From Oscillospiraceae bacterium (GTDB taxonomy: Bacteria; Bacillota; Clostridia; Oscillospirales; Ruminococcaceae): a stretch of DNA of 9,481 nt. Where the stretch lies: positions 1-9,481 of the forward strand of contig CAADWC010000297.1 in assembly GCA_900752625.1 (NCBI GenBank). Reading direction: 5' to 3'. The position numbers and the translations under genes are program-made. Below are positions 1-6,994 of this stretch, piece after piece (positions within the stretch are counted from its first letter, which is position 1; each line of letters opens with the position of its first letter). The notes beneath the pieces are model-generated. The model saw nothing but the letters and a program-made list of their open reading frames with translations, ran no database searches and had not been told where the DNA came from.

Positions 1-85
1 GCAAATACGCAAAATTTACCTTCAGAACCAGAACTCGTCCGCCCGGATTGGATTTATAGACTCTGAAATTCTGCAGCTATATGGA

Positions 86-2599
86 TCACTCCTCCATTCT
101 AAGACGTTCTGTAATGCTGCTCTTGGATATATTTCTGTACACTATAGCAGGTACGGCGACGCATACCAGCATTATAACGGCAGCAATCACTGCCATAAGC
201 GTCCATGGAAAGGTGAATACAGCATAATCTGCTGTTTTTTCGGACAGTTTTCCCACAAGGTACATTATGCCGCTTCCTGCCGTCATAATCAGAACAATGG
301 TTATAACGCCGTAATAAACTCCTTCCATCATAAGCATTTTCTTTACCTGCTTCTTGGTCATTCCGACGCTTTCAAGAACCGCAAGTTCCTTTCTTCTTGT
401 GAAAACTCCGGTGAGCATTACGTTGATGAAATTAATTATGCCTATAAGTATCAGAACTGCCGATATTCCGCTTGTCAACACATTCAGAGAAGTCATCGAG
501 GTCTTAAAGTCGCTTATCATTTCAGACTTTATCTCCGCTTCGACAACTACCGGATTATTGTCGGTAAGGGTTTTTATCTGAGCCGCCGCATAGCTTTCAG
601 CCTCCGGTTCGCAGTCGGCGATAATGGTATCTATATCGGCTTTGTCTGTAAGCTTGCCTATTACGTTTTGTGAAACGATAATGCAGCTCGGCGCGGCAAG
701 ATTGCTCCAGTAATAACCTATATTCAGACCAAAATCCGAGGTGTATGAAGCTACTGAACCTATTTCCACATCAGCCTTGTTTCCCGTTTCGGAATCCGTA
801 AGAGTAATTGTTCTGCCCAGTAAATGATCTCCGTCGCCGTCGTTTCTCACCTTTCCTATCAGCGCCGCTTCTCCGTTTTCAAACTTTTCAATGTCAATTT
901 TATTTTTCGCTTGTGAATTGTATTCTTCTATCATTCTTGAGCTTACACCTATAACCGGGACGGAATACTTCACCTCGCCGCTTTCATACTGATCCAGCAC
1001 AGCGTTAAATTCGCTCACGTCTACCCTCTCTCTGTCCTGATCTATAAAAGGCTTATAAAGCTCGCTGTCAAACTGCAGGTCTGCGGAGGTCGAGCGGGTC
1101 GTTTCTATCATGGTAATGCCGTCGATCTGCGAGATCCTCTCCGCAAGTCTTTCTTCGACATCCACTGCTCCTTCTTCGTCGCTGTGACAATATATAGTAA
1201 AATCGTTTGGCAGATAATAACGCACATAATTTTCCAGCTTCATGCTTCTTGTAAAAGCATTTACAGATAGAAAAGCCATTGTTCCCATAAAAAGTGACGC
1301 AAACACAAGAAACGCTCTTTTCTTCTCGCGGAAAACATTTCTGAAAGACATCCTGTACAGCTTTCCGCCGTCGGTTGTTCTGCTGGATTTTTTCTTTACC
1401 CGATCGGAAACGCCATTGTATTTAAGTGCCTCAACCGGAGAAACCTTACTTGCCAGCTTCGCCGGCTTGCGGCAGCTTATCGCCACGGTCACAATTCCAA
1501 ATATAATCGTAACCACGTAAATAAGCGGATTGAAGCTTATATCGGTAGGCATGGCTCCTTCGTTCATACCCCCTCCGAACATTTCCATTGCATAAGGAAC
1601 CGCAGCAAAAGAAATAACGCTTCCAAGTAAAACTCCTATCGGAATACCGATCGCCGAAAGTCTGAATGCCTGCATTTTAACTATTTTTCTTATTTGCGAA
1701 GGAGATGTTCCGATAGTTTTAAGCATTCCATAAAATCTGATGTCCTTGGTAACGGAAATGTACATTATATTATATATAAGCAGATATCCGCTGAGTACTA
1801 TAATGATTCCTATCAATCCTATCATTGCGGCAATAATCAGGGTGTTGGAACCGGATTCTTCCTGCAGGTCAAATGTGGCTTCAAACTCCTGTCCGTCATT
1901 CAAGGCAACGTTTTTCTCCAGCTCCTCAAGCAGCTTTGACTGACTGCCTGATTTTGCCGAAAGCGATAGTTTACCGTTTTTCTCGGCCGACAGACCCTGA
2001 CTGTCAGTATACGCTTTGGAAACCAAAGCCTGATATCCGCTGCCAAAATTCTTGTAATCCTTAAACCAACCTGAAAGAACAAAATGTTCTTTTGTACCGT
2101 CCTTTAACTGCAGATGAATATTCATTCCCTTTTCCGGGCTTTTGATTCCAAGCACATCCATAGCCGACTGAGAAAGCATTATCTCGTTTTCCTTTACAGG
2201 ATAACTTCCGTTTATATCGCTTATTGCCGGAGTATAATTTTCATTAAATTCGGTTTCATCAAAATAATCAACGGTAACCGACAAATCGTCTTCATTTTCC
2301 GCACTTATTTCTCCTGCATGGATCTGTACTCCCGCCGCATTCAGATGCTCGGCTTTCTTAGCCTGCTCAATCTGGGTATCAGCAGGGTTTTCAAGAAAGA
2401 CCGAGGACTTTGTACCCTGCTGTCTTATAAGCATGATGTTCATATTTTTTCCTAAGCTGAAGCCGATACTGAAAACCGCAGTGAACATAAACGTCGTAAG
2501 TATAATGGCAAGCACCGCAAAAATATTTCTGGTCCGATTATGCCGCATAGAGCGGCTGCTTATTTTCTTTACGGCGGCTTCGTTATTATTTCTAAGCAT
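86..2599 (-). CDS. ABC transporter permease with two FtsX domains (MacB/BceB-like)
   Basis: This is the membrane subunit of an ABC transporter, 837 aa. Hydrophobic segments sit at about residues 27-49, 253-281, 312-335, 357-376, 429-449, 709-732, 761-784 and 799-821. That gives two copies of a 1+3 helix layout, each with a large extracytoplasmic domain (about 50-250 and 450-705). The two FtsX cores are recognisable by the cytoplasmic loops TKDIRFYGMLKTIGTSPSQI (284-303) and RRKELAVLESVGMTKKQV (735-752), which in this family contact the ATPase. The C-terminus (SSITERLR) is typical. Its ATG overlaps the stop of the upstream ATPase gene by 8 nt, so the two are translationally coupled. MacB/LolCDE/BceAB relatives are mechanotransmission transporters used in lipoprotein or peptide export and peptide-antibiotic resistance. 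The substrate cannot be read from the sequence, and no two-component genes are visible here. Confidence 0.93.
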   Translation of the reverse strand: MLRNNNEAAVKKISSRSMRHNRTRNIFAVLAIILTTFMFTAVFSIGFSLGKNMNIMLIRQQGTKSSVFLENPADTQIEQAKKAEHLNAAGVQIHAGEISAENEDDLSVTVDYFDETEFNENYTPAISDINGSYPVKENEIMLSQSAMDVLGIKSPEKGMNIHLQLKDGTKEHFVLSGWFKDYKNFGSGYQALVSKAYTDSQGLSAEKNGKLSLSAKSGSQSKLLEELEKNVALNDGQEFEATFDLQEESGSNTLIIAAMIGLIGIIIVLSGYLLIYNIMYISVTKDIRFYGMLKTIGTSPSQIRKIVKMQAFRLSAIGIPIGVLLGSVISFAAVPYAMEMFGGGMNEGAMPTDISFNPLIYVVTIIFGIVTVAISCRKPAKLASKVSPVEALKYNGVSDRVKKKSSRTTDGGKLYRMSFRNVFREKKRAFLVFASLFMGTMAFLSVNAFTRSMKLENYVRYYLPNDFTIYCHSDEEGAVDVEERLAERISQIDGITMIETTRSTSADLQFDSELYKPFIDQDRERVDVSEFNAVLDQYESGEVKYSVPVIGVSSRMIEEYNSQAKNKIDIEKFENGEAALIGKVRNDGDGDHLLGRTITLTDSETGNKADVEIGSVASYTSDFGLNIGYYWSNLAAPSCIIVSQNVIGKLTDKADIDTIIADCEPEAESYAAAQIKTLTDNNPVVVEAEIKSEMISDFKTSMTSLNVLTSGISAVLILIGIINFINVMLTGVFTRRKELAVLESVGMTKKQVKKMLMMEGVYYGVITIVLIMTAGSGIMYLVGKLSEKTADYAVFTFPWTLMAVIAAVIMLVCVAVPAIVYRNISKSSITERLRMEE

Positions 2600-3305
2600 T
2601 TTGCTCCACCACCCTGCCGTCTTCTATTCTTATCATCCTGTCTGCCATAAGAGCAATTTCTTCATTGTGGGTTATCATTGCTATGGTCTGACCGAATTCC
2701 CGGCTTGTAACCTTAAGCAGCGATATAACGTCCATACCGGTTTTACTGTCAAGATTTCCTGTGGGCTCGTCTGCAAGAATTATCTCCGGTTTTGAGGAAA
2801 GCGCTCTTGCAATCGCCACTCTCTGCTGCTGCCCTCCGGAAAGCTGATTCGGCATTGAATTAAGCTTCTTTTCAAGACCCAGGGTTCTTATTATCGTATC
2901 CACATAGTTTTTATCTATTTCCGCACCGTCCAGTTCGATAGGAAGAACTATATTTTCATACACATTCAGTACCGGAACCAGATTATAGTTCTGAAATACA
3001 AATCCGATATTTCTTCTTCTGAATATTGTAAGCTCTTCGTCGTTCATTTTAAAAATATTTTTGTCTGAAAACATAACATCTCCGGAAGTCGGTCTGTCAA
3101 GCCCTCCAAGCATATTCAGAAGCGTTGACTTTCCGCTTCCTGATGTTCCTATGATAGAAACAAATTCTCCGTCCTCAATTACAACTGAAACTCTGTCAAG
3201 AGCTTTAACGGCATTTTCACCTGAGCCATAGGTTTTACATAGATCTTTTGCTGTAATAATACTCATTTTGTTTTCAATGCGACGGCTTATATATAACCGC
3301 CGCAA
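2592..3305 (-). CDS. ABC transporter ATP-binding protein (MacB/LolD/BceA type)
   Basis: This is the nucleotide-binding subunit that powers the overlapping FtsX permease. Counting from the TTG start it has Walker A GTSGSGKST (53-61), Q-loop Q105, signature LSGGQQ (155-160), Walker B IILADE (175-180) followed by the D-loop region, and H-loop H213. The PTSGDV and FVFQNYNLVPVLNVYENI segments are typical of the LolD/MacB/BceA group. I chose the TTG at 3305 because an AAAGGAGG ribosome binding site lies 7 nt upstream. The ATG at 3266, which begins MSIITAKDL as most family members do, has no recognisable SD. The TTG start adds 13 residues (MRRLYISRRIENK). If the ATG is used the protein is 224 aa, also a normal length. 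Function is certain at family level; the start is about 65:35 in favour of TTG. Confidence 0.94.
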   Translation of the reverse strand: MRRLYISRRIENKMSIITAKDLCKTYGSGENAVKALDRVSVVIEDGEFVSIIGTSGSGKSTLLNMLGGLDRPTSGDVMFSDKNIFKMNDEELTIFRRRNIGFVFQNYNLVPVLNVYENIVLPIELDGAEIDKNYVDTIIRTLGLEKKLNSMPNQLSGGQQQRVAIARALSSKPEIILADEPTGNLDSKTGMDVISLLKVTSREFGQTIAMITHNEEIALMADRMIRIEDGRVVEQNA

Positions 3306-3312
3306 AGCTGTG

Positions 3313-3320
3313 CCTCCTTT
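3313..3320 (-). promoter_or_regulatory. Strong ribosome binding site deciding the TTG start of the ABC ATPase
   Basis: On the minus strand this reads AAAGGAGG, 7 nt before TTG (3305-3303). It is the only good SD near the gene's start and is 46 nt away from the in-frame ATG at 3266, too far to serve it directly. Confidence 0.75.
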
Positions 3321-3360
3321 AAATTGATTTAAATAAAACCCCTTTTGTTTCTCTGCTTTA

Positions 3361-3414
3361 ATTGTAGCTCAGACTTCTTACGATTTGGTGACAGATTTTC
3401 TTAAGAAAATCTTA
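3361..3414 (-). promoter_or_regulatory. Probable activator-dependent promoter and operator of the ABC transporter operon
   Basis: On the minus strand a good -10, TACAAT, lies at 3366-3361, but no TTGACA-like box sits 16-18 nt upstream of it. Just upstream of the expected -35 is a 20-bp perfect palindrome (3393-3412, centre CTTAAG). TAAGAt/a half-sites start at 3414, 3403 and 3380, spaced 11 and 23 bp, about one and two helical turns. A strong -10, a weak -35 and helically phased repeats is the usual arrangement for activation by an OmpR-type response regulator, and FtsX-type ABC operons are often under such control. The regulator's identity is inference. Confidence 0.5.
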
Positions 3415-3569
3415 TACTCGACAGACCCGTTATGCAACATACGGAATAACTGATGTCAAGTTACTTTTTATCACGCCTATTTTTAATATGTAACTAAATG
3501 CACTTTTCCGAATTTCTCAGTTTTTTCAGAGATTTCATAAATACTTATTTCTATAACGCCCAAATAAAT

Positions 3570-3600
3570 GATCCCAAAGCACTATAAAAGCTTTGGGATC
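3570..3600 (-). terminator. Intrinsic terminator downstream of ribU
   Basis: An 11-bp perfect stem (GATCCCAAAGC / GCTTTGGGATC) encloses a 9-nt loop. On the minus strand it is followed by ATTTATTT, a modest U-rich tail, and it begins 84 nt after the ribU stop codon. The plus strand also has a T-rich flank, so it could work in both directions, but no plus-strand gene is present. Confidence 0.7.
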
Positions 3601-3683
3601 TGATTTATATTTTATACGGAAAACTGCCGGACGTTGATTTATCCGATCAGATGCGACGATTTTTAAGATGATTCAACTTACAG

Positions 3684-4364
3684 CTATCTTCCCCACTCTA
3701 CGCTGCCCTTCATAAAAATAATCAGTGCAGCGGCTGCGGCGATAACAATTATAACAGATACAAGCGTTACCAAAGCCGATTTTTTATCAAATTTAAATGA
3801 GTCGGTTTTCGGAAGCATACCTATACCCTTAAGCGCCTCTGACAGCGGTTTATATAAAATACATATCAAAGCGGCATTAAAAAAGCCTTTTATAAGGTTA
3901 AACGGCAGTAAAAGTGTGGGAATAAGCGAATACACTACCGATCTTGGCGCCTTCATGTACATAGGCGTAATAATTATATTCATTACTATCATTACGCCCG
4001 TCATTACAGCAATGCCGCAAAGGAGACCTAAAAAAGCGCCGTAAAGACTTTTCCTGTATTTATAAACTAATGACGCCGACGCTGCAAAAGAAGCGCTTCC
4101 TGCAAAATTCATAACTGCTCCGTATATTCCGGTATCGGACAACGTAAACATTTCAAGCAGAGCTTCTGCCAGCGCTACCCCGACCGCTGTGAGGGGGCCG
4201 AATATAAAACCTGATATAGTTATAAACACATCCTTTATCTCAAAGGATAAAAACTGCACCTTAAATCTGAACACAAAAAGACACAGATAACCCAGCGCCA
4301 CAAACATCGCCAGTACCGTAAGCTTTTTTGTATCCATACGTTTTTTAGCCATCGTATTATTCAT
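3684..4364 (-). CDS. ribU: ECF transporter S component, riboflavin-specific (RibU)
   Basis: This is the membrane substrate-binding subunit of an energy-coupling-factor transporter for riboflavin, 226 aa. It is very hydrophobic, with segments at about 13-33, 44-74 (two), 80-100, 108-134, 148-172 and 197-218. The segment LSFEIKDVFITISGFIFGPL (39-58) matches the conserved RibU pattern of an acidic loop followed by FGPL. The decisive evidence is upstream: an FMN riboswitch with its own terminator leads directly into this gene. The start is ATG at 4364, with TTAGGAGG 8 nt upstream. The general ECF module (EcfA, EcfA', EcfT) is not in the window, as expected for group II ECF systems that share one module. 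A hydrophobic segment at 197-218 after a polar linker lies beyond the usual six-helix S-component fold. Without the riboswitch, assignment would be only to the ECF S-component family. Confidence 0.92.
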   Translation of the reverse strand: MNNTMAKKRMDTKKLTVLAMFVALGYLCLFVFRFKVQFLSFEIKDVFITISGFIFGPLTAVGVALAEALLEMFTLSDTGIYGAVMNFAGSASFAASASLVYKYRKSLYGAFLGLLCGIAVMTGVMIVMNIIITPMYMKAPRSVVYSLIPTLLLPFNLIKGFFNAALICILYKPLSEALKGIGMLPKTDSFKFDKKSALVTLVSVIIVIAAAAALIIFMKGSVEWGR

Positions 4365-4416
4365 AATATATTCCTCCTAAATCAAATTAGGGAGAAACAG
4401 CAGTTTTATGTATAAT

Positions 4417-4463
4417 ACCGATATATTGATTTTCCGGCGTGCTCCGGTTTTCAGCATATCGGT
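4417..4463 (-). other. Second hairpin in the ribU leader, between terminator and RBS
   Basis: On the minus strand ACCGATAT (4463-4456) is perfectly complementary to ATATCGGT (4424-4417), with an internal CCGG...CCGG pair (4447-4444 with 4437-4434). It lies after the riboswitch terminator U-run and about 45 nt before the ribU SD. No U-tract follows, so it is not a terminator. A role in transcript stability is possible but unproven. Confidence 0.45.
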
Positions 4464-4466
4464 CAT

Positions 4467-4497
4467 AAAAAAGGCTCCTGAATATTCAGAAGCCTTA
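4467..4497 (-). terminator. Riboswitch-controlled intrinsic terminator of ribU
   Basis: On the minus strand the 26-nt inverted repeat 4496-4471 forms about 12 pairs with one G-U, starting AAGGCTTCTG, and it runs straight into six U residues (4472-4467). It lies about 18 nt after the FMN aptamer. When FMN is bound this stem is expected to form and stop transcription before ribU. Confidence 0.9.
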
Positions 4498-4514
4498 AAA
4501 CGCATAAACGCCTG

Positions 4515-4638
4515 TCGTTTCTTCCATCCGGACTATACCGTCGGTTTCGGAATCTCACCGAATCAGCACTTTCGTGGTCGAGGACTAAGGCATAACGCCC
4601 ATTACCTCCGGTGTGGACTTTCACCACCCCTGAAACAA
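4515..4638 (-). promoter_or_regulatory. FMN riboswitch (RFN element)
   Basis: The aptamer binds flavin mononucleotide and represses riboflavin uptake or synthesis genes when FMN is plentiful. Read on the minus strand it shows the conserved RFN blocks in order. P1 is GTTTC (4636-4632) pairing with GAAAC (4521-4517). Then come AGGGGTGGTGAAAGTCC, ACACCGGAGGTAATG, GATTCGGTGAGATTCCG, AAACCGACGGTATAGTCC and finally GGATGGAAGAAAC. These correspond block by block to the known consensus, including the CCGACGGT and AGTCCGGATGRAAGA signatures. It begins only 26 nt after the stop of the acidic zinc-ribbon gene and is followed by a terminator and ribU, so the expected mode is transcription attenuation. 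Confidence 0.97.
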
Positions 4639-4648
4639 TCAATATTAA

Positions 4649-4654
4649 ATTATA
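4649..4654 (-). promoter_or_regulatory. Candidate -10 box for the riboswitch-ribU transcript
   Basis: The minus strand has a perfect TATAAT about 10 nt before the riboswitch P1 stem, which puts a start site at the 5' end of the aptamer. The -35 region would fall in the last codons of the upstream gene and is poor (AGAGGA-like). Read-through from efp could also feed the riboswitch. Confidence 0.5.
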
Positions 4655-4664
4655 AAAGAAGAAA

Positions 4665-5072
4665 TTATTCTTCCTCTTCGATTCCGCTAAAGTCAAACTC
4701 GAGAGTTTCCCCGCAGTTAGGGCAATCGATAGAACCTTCTTCTATCAGACTTTCATCTAAACAAATCGTATCACCGCAGGTCGGACAAACGCACTCGTAC
4801 TCTTCCTCGTCTTCAAAATCGTCGCAGCAATCGCATTCGTCGTCGCAGCAATCGCCGTAAATATCGTCCTCAATATTTCCGAGATCCTCGTCGAGAATGT
4901 CAACAAGCTCAACAACCTCGTCAACCTCATCTGAAATGTCCTCAACAGTTAAAGCCATTTCATCAAGAATGTCGGCCATGGCAAGAAGAACCTTGCCCTC
5001 GTTTGTAGAATCGTCAATCTTCAGCCCGTCAATAAGGCCCTTAAGATATGCCACCTTGTTTGAAAGCTCCAT
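4665..5072 (-). CDS. Acidic Cys-rich zinc-ribbon protein (CD1247 N-terminal domain type)
   Basis: This is a 135-aa protein of unknown function. Residues 1-72 resemble the CD1247 N-terminal domain of clostridial proteins (KVAYLKGLIDGL, EGKVLLAMADILDEMA, DIYGD), a helical and probably coiled-coil segment. The C-terminus is a zinc ribbon with C96-x2-C99 and C117-x2-C120. Between them lies an unusual cluster of five cysteines (75, 76, 80, 82, 83) in an Asp/Glu stretch. By my count 48 of 135 residues are acidic. The only basic residues are four lysines, all within the first 27 positions. ATG 5072 has GGAGGG 8 nt upstream. The gene starts 29 nt after efp and probably shares its transcript. Zinc ribbons on acidic proteins often mediate protein or nucleic-acid contacts, but no function should be assumed. 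Confidence 0.9.
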   Translation of the reverse strand: MELSNKVAYLKGLIDGLKIDDSTNEGKVLLAMADILDEMALTVEDISDEVDEVVELVDILDEDLGNIEDDIYGDCCDDECDCCDDFEDEEEYECVCPTCGDTICLDESLIEEGSIDCPNCGETLEFDFSGIEEEE

Positions 5073-5101
5073 AAAACATTCCCTCCGTTTTACTGTTTTT
5101 A

Positions 5102-5659
5102 TTATGCGCGCTCCATGTATTCGCAGGTACGCGTATCGATCCTGATCTTATCGCCTATATTGATGAAAAGAGGAACCTTGATCTCAGCTCCGGTTTCAAC
5201 GGTTGCAGGCTTAGTTGCGTTTGTCGCTGTATTTCCGGCAAATCCGGGATCCGTCTCGGTTACTTCAAGATCTACAAAGTATGGAGGCTCAACTCCAAAA
5301 ACCTTACCCTTGTATGAAAGTATCTTGCAGATCATATTCTCTTTTACAAATTTAAAGTTATCTGAAAGCTCGGATGCGTTTACAGGAACCAGCTCATAAG
5401 ACTCGGGATCCATGAAATAATAAAGATCTCCGTCATTATAAGAATATTCCATATCCTTTCTTTCAACAAAAGCAGTCGGGAACTTTGCGGTAGGATTATA
5501 AGTCTTTTCAACAACCGAACCGGTAATAACGTTCTTTACTTTGGCTCTTACGAAAGCGGCTCCCTTACCGGGCTTAACATGCTGAAACTCAACGATCTGC
5601 ATTACGTTGCCGTCTTCCTCAAAAGTCATACCATTTCTAAAATCTCCGGCAGTTACCAT
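5102..5659 (-). CDS. efp: Translation elongation factor P
   Basis: EF-P enters the ribosomal E site and helps peptide-bond formation at consecutive prolines. At 185 aa it has the usual length and three-domain layout: a KOW-like N domain (about 1-62), a central OB domain (about 65-126) and a C-terminal OB domain (about 128-185) ending with the family pattern [17 protein letters not shown]. The loop [12 protein letters not shown] carries K32, the tip residue that is post-translationally modified in lysine-type EF-Ps. No modification enzyme is encoded in the window. ATG 5659 has TTGGAGG 10 nt upstream. Its order after aroQ and the M24 peptidase matches Bacillus yqhS-yqhT-efp. A good promoter lies about 110 nt upstream, so efp is probably also transcribed independently. 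Confidence 0.98.
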   Translation of the reverse strand: MVTAGDFRNGMTFEEDGNVMQIVEFQHVKPGKGAAFVRAKVKNVITGSVVEKTYNPTAKFPTAFVERKDMEYSYNDGDLYYFMDPESYELVPVNASELSDNFKFVKENMICKILSYKGKVFGVEPPYFVDLEVTETDPGFAGNTATNATKPATVETGAEIKVPLFINIGDKIRIDTRTCEYMERA

Positions 5660-5769
5660 ATTTTATATACCTCCAATAAATTTTCTGGGAACGCCGCATT
5701 TCCCGATAATTTAGGAAAGCGACCTTCAATATATGCCCGGAAAATTATCACAGACATATCCTTATATAT

Positions 5770-5798
5770 ATTTTAACCTATTTCACTGCTTTTTGCAA
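5770..5798 (-). promoter_or_regulatory. Promoter of efp
   Basis: On the minus strand TTGCAA (5798-5793) and TAAAAT (5775-5770) are separated by exactly 17 nt, with a close match to sigma-A boxes. The start site would fall near 5763, giving an efp leader of about 100 nt. Confidence 0.6.
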
Positions 5799-5892
5799 GT
5801 GCTTTTGAAGATTTTTTTATGAGTTTAATATATTTTTAACAGAACGGGAAAAGTATTGAGCCGGCGTCCTGACATACGCAATAACAATCAAA

Positions 5893-5927
5893 CCGAAGCC
5901 GAACTAAATAATTATTAAGTCCTTCGG
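5893..5927 (-). terminator. Weak terminator-like hairpin at the end of the M24 peptidase gene
   Basis: CCGAAG (5927-5922) can pair with CTTCGG (5898-5893) across a 23-nt loop that contains the stop codon, and TTTGATTGTTATT follows on the minus strand. The long loop and interrupted U-tract make it a poor intrinsic terminator; partial read-through into efp is likely. Confidence 0.3.
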
Positions 5928-6989
5928 AGCTTTCGTCATATTCTCACAGCCGTTTTCCCTGACTATCACAAAATCCTCTATCCTTACTCCGAAATTCTCC
6001 GGAATGTAGATCCCGGGCTCGATAGTTATAATCATGTTTTCCTCCAGAACATTATTACAGGTAGGAGAAGCTGTGGGAGCCTCATGTATCTCCATGCCTA
6101 CGCCGTGACCGAGGGAATGGCCGAAATACTCACCGTATCCGGCTGCGTCAATAACATCCCTTGCCGCTTTGTCAAGCTCGATACCGGTAATACCCGTTCT
6201 CACCGCCGAAAGTCCTGCAAGCTGGGCTTTCAGAACGGTTTCATAGACCTGTCTCATTTCGTCGGAAGGCTGTCCGACACATACAGTCCTCGTCATATCG
6301 CTGTGCCAGCCGTCCACTACCGCTCCGTAATCCATCAGAACAAAGTCGCCATACTCTATTTTCTTATCCGACGGAACTCCGTGAGGCAGGGACGTATTTT
6401 TACCCGAAAGCGCAATAGTATCAAAAGAAAGCTCCTCGGCGCCGTTTCTCAGCATAAAGTAATCAAGTTCAAGCTGAATTTCACGCTCTGTTTTTCCCGT
6501 CCTGATGAAATTCAATATATGCTCGAAGCCTTTTTCCGCTATACGCTGAGCGGCAATGATTTTTTTGATTTCTTCATCACGCTTGCATACTCTTATTTCG
6601 CCTATACATTCGCTTAAGCTGCGGCTGCTGTCAACCTCGCATTTAAGCTTGCCGCTGATTTTTGCAAGCTGAGATATTGTCATATTATCGGCTTCAACGG
6701 AAACCTTTCCGGCGTTATGCTCGTCGATAAGTGCATTTATCTGTTCATAAAGATTTTTCTGCAAAATTACATCGCAACCCTTTACTGTTTTCCGAGCCTT
6801 TTCAATATACCTGAAATCAATAATAAGATACGCTTTTTCCGGAAAAACCACCAAAGTGCCTGCGCTTGATTTCATCTGAGTGAAATAGCGCCTGTTAATA
6901 CCGTCGGTTATAAGTGCGCAGTCGGTAAAGCTTTTCAGTTGATTCTTCAATAATTCTATTGGGGTAAAAATCTGCTGTGCGTTTTCCAT
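5904..6989 (-). CDS. pepP: M24B metallopeptidase: Xaa-Pro aminopeptidase/dipeptidase
   Basis: This is a cytosolic peptidase that cleaves Xaa-Pro bonds. It is 361 aa, with a creatinase-type N-terminal domain (about 1-130) and a pita-bread catalytic domain (about 135-355). The dinuclear metal ligands are visible: D220 in VLMDYGAVVDGWHSDMTRT, D231 in the same motif, H295 in SLGHGVGMEIHE, E324 in ITIEPGIY and E338 in VRIED. H203 in LPHGVPSDK is the conserved substrate-side histidine. ATG 6989 has AAAGGA about 9 nt upstream and lies 5 nt after the aroQ stop, so it is cotranscribed with aroQ. Sequence alone cannot separate aminopeptidase P from prolidase (PepQ-like) activity; Bacillus YqhT in the same position is the closest contextual match. 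The symbol is therefore tentative. Confidence 0.93.
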   Translation of the reverse strand: MENAQQIFTPIELLKNQLKSFTDCALITDGINRRYFTQMKSSAGTLVVFPEKAYLIIDFRYIEKARKTVKGCDVILQKNLYEQINALIDEHNAGKVSVEADNMTISQLAKISGKLKCEVDSSRSLSECIGEIRVCKRDEEIKKIIAAQRIAEKGFEHILNFIRTGKTEREIQLELDYFMLRNGAEELSFDTIALSGKNTSLPHGVPSDKKIEYGDFVLMDYGAVVDGWHSDMTRTVCVGQPSDEMRQVYETVLKAQLAGLSAVRTGITGIELDKAARDVIDAAGYGEYFGHSLGHGVGMEIHEAPTASPTCNNVLEENMIITIEPGIYIPENFGVRIEDFVIVRENGCENMTKAPKDLIII

Positions 6990-6994
6990 ATATA

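Larger units (their letters stand above)
3306..3683. other. 378-bp intergenic region between ribU and the ABC operon
   Basis: This region holds the ABC operon SD, promoter and palindromic operator (3313-3414) and the ribU terminator hairpin (3570-3600). It also has an isolated TTGACA on the minus strand (3459-3454) without a convincing -10 at the right distance. The stretch 3460-3569 is AT-rich, and I find only a 14-codon minus-strand ORF there without an SD, so I call no gene. I see nothing in 3601-3683 beyond the 3' untranslated part of ribU. Confidence 0.6.

Noticed and set aside
1..85. Short open reading on the plus strand (1-66) and open minus-strand stretches after the permease
   Set aside because: About 21 codons without a start, SD or recognisable protein; could be the tail of a gene beyond the edge but cannot be supported.
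2114..2455. Plus-strand open frame opposite the permease extracellular domain
   Set aside because: Antisense shadow of the permease; composition is not protein-like and no start signals are present.
3454..3459. Perfect TTGACA on the minus strand upstream of the ABC operon
   Set aside because: No acceptable -10 at 16-18 nt spacing (TTGCAT, TGCATA and GCATAA all match poorly); the TACAAT at 3366-3361 is a better -10 candidate.
3498..3542. 14-codon minus-strand ORF (begins MKSLKKL) in the intergenic region
   Set aside because: No SD and no similarity to known small proteins or toxins; chance is sufficient.
6084..6617. Long plus-strand open frame opposite the M24 peptidase
   Set aside because: Shadow of a real gene with complete catalytic residues; no SD and no plausible protein features.
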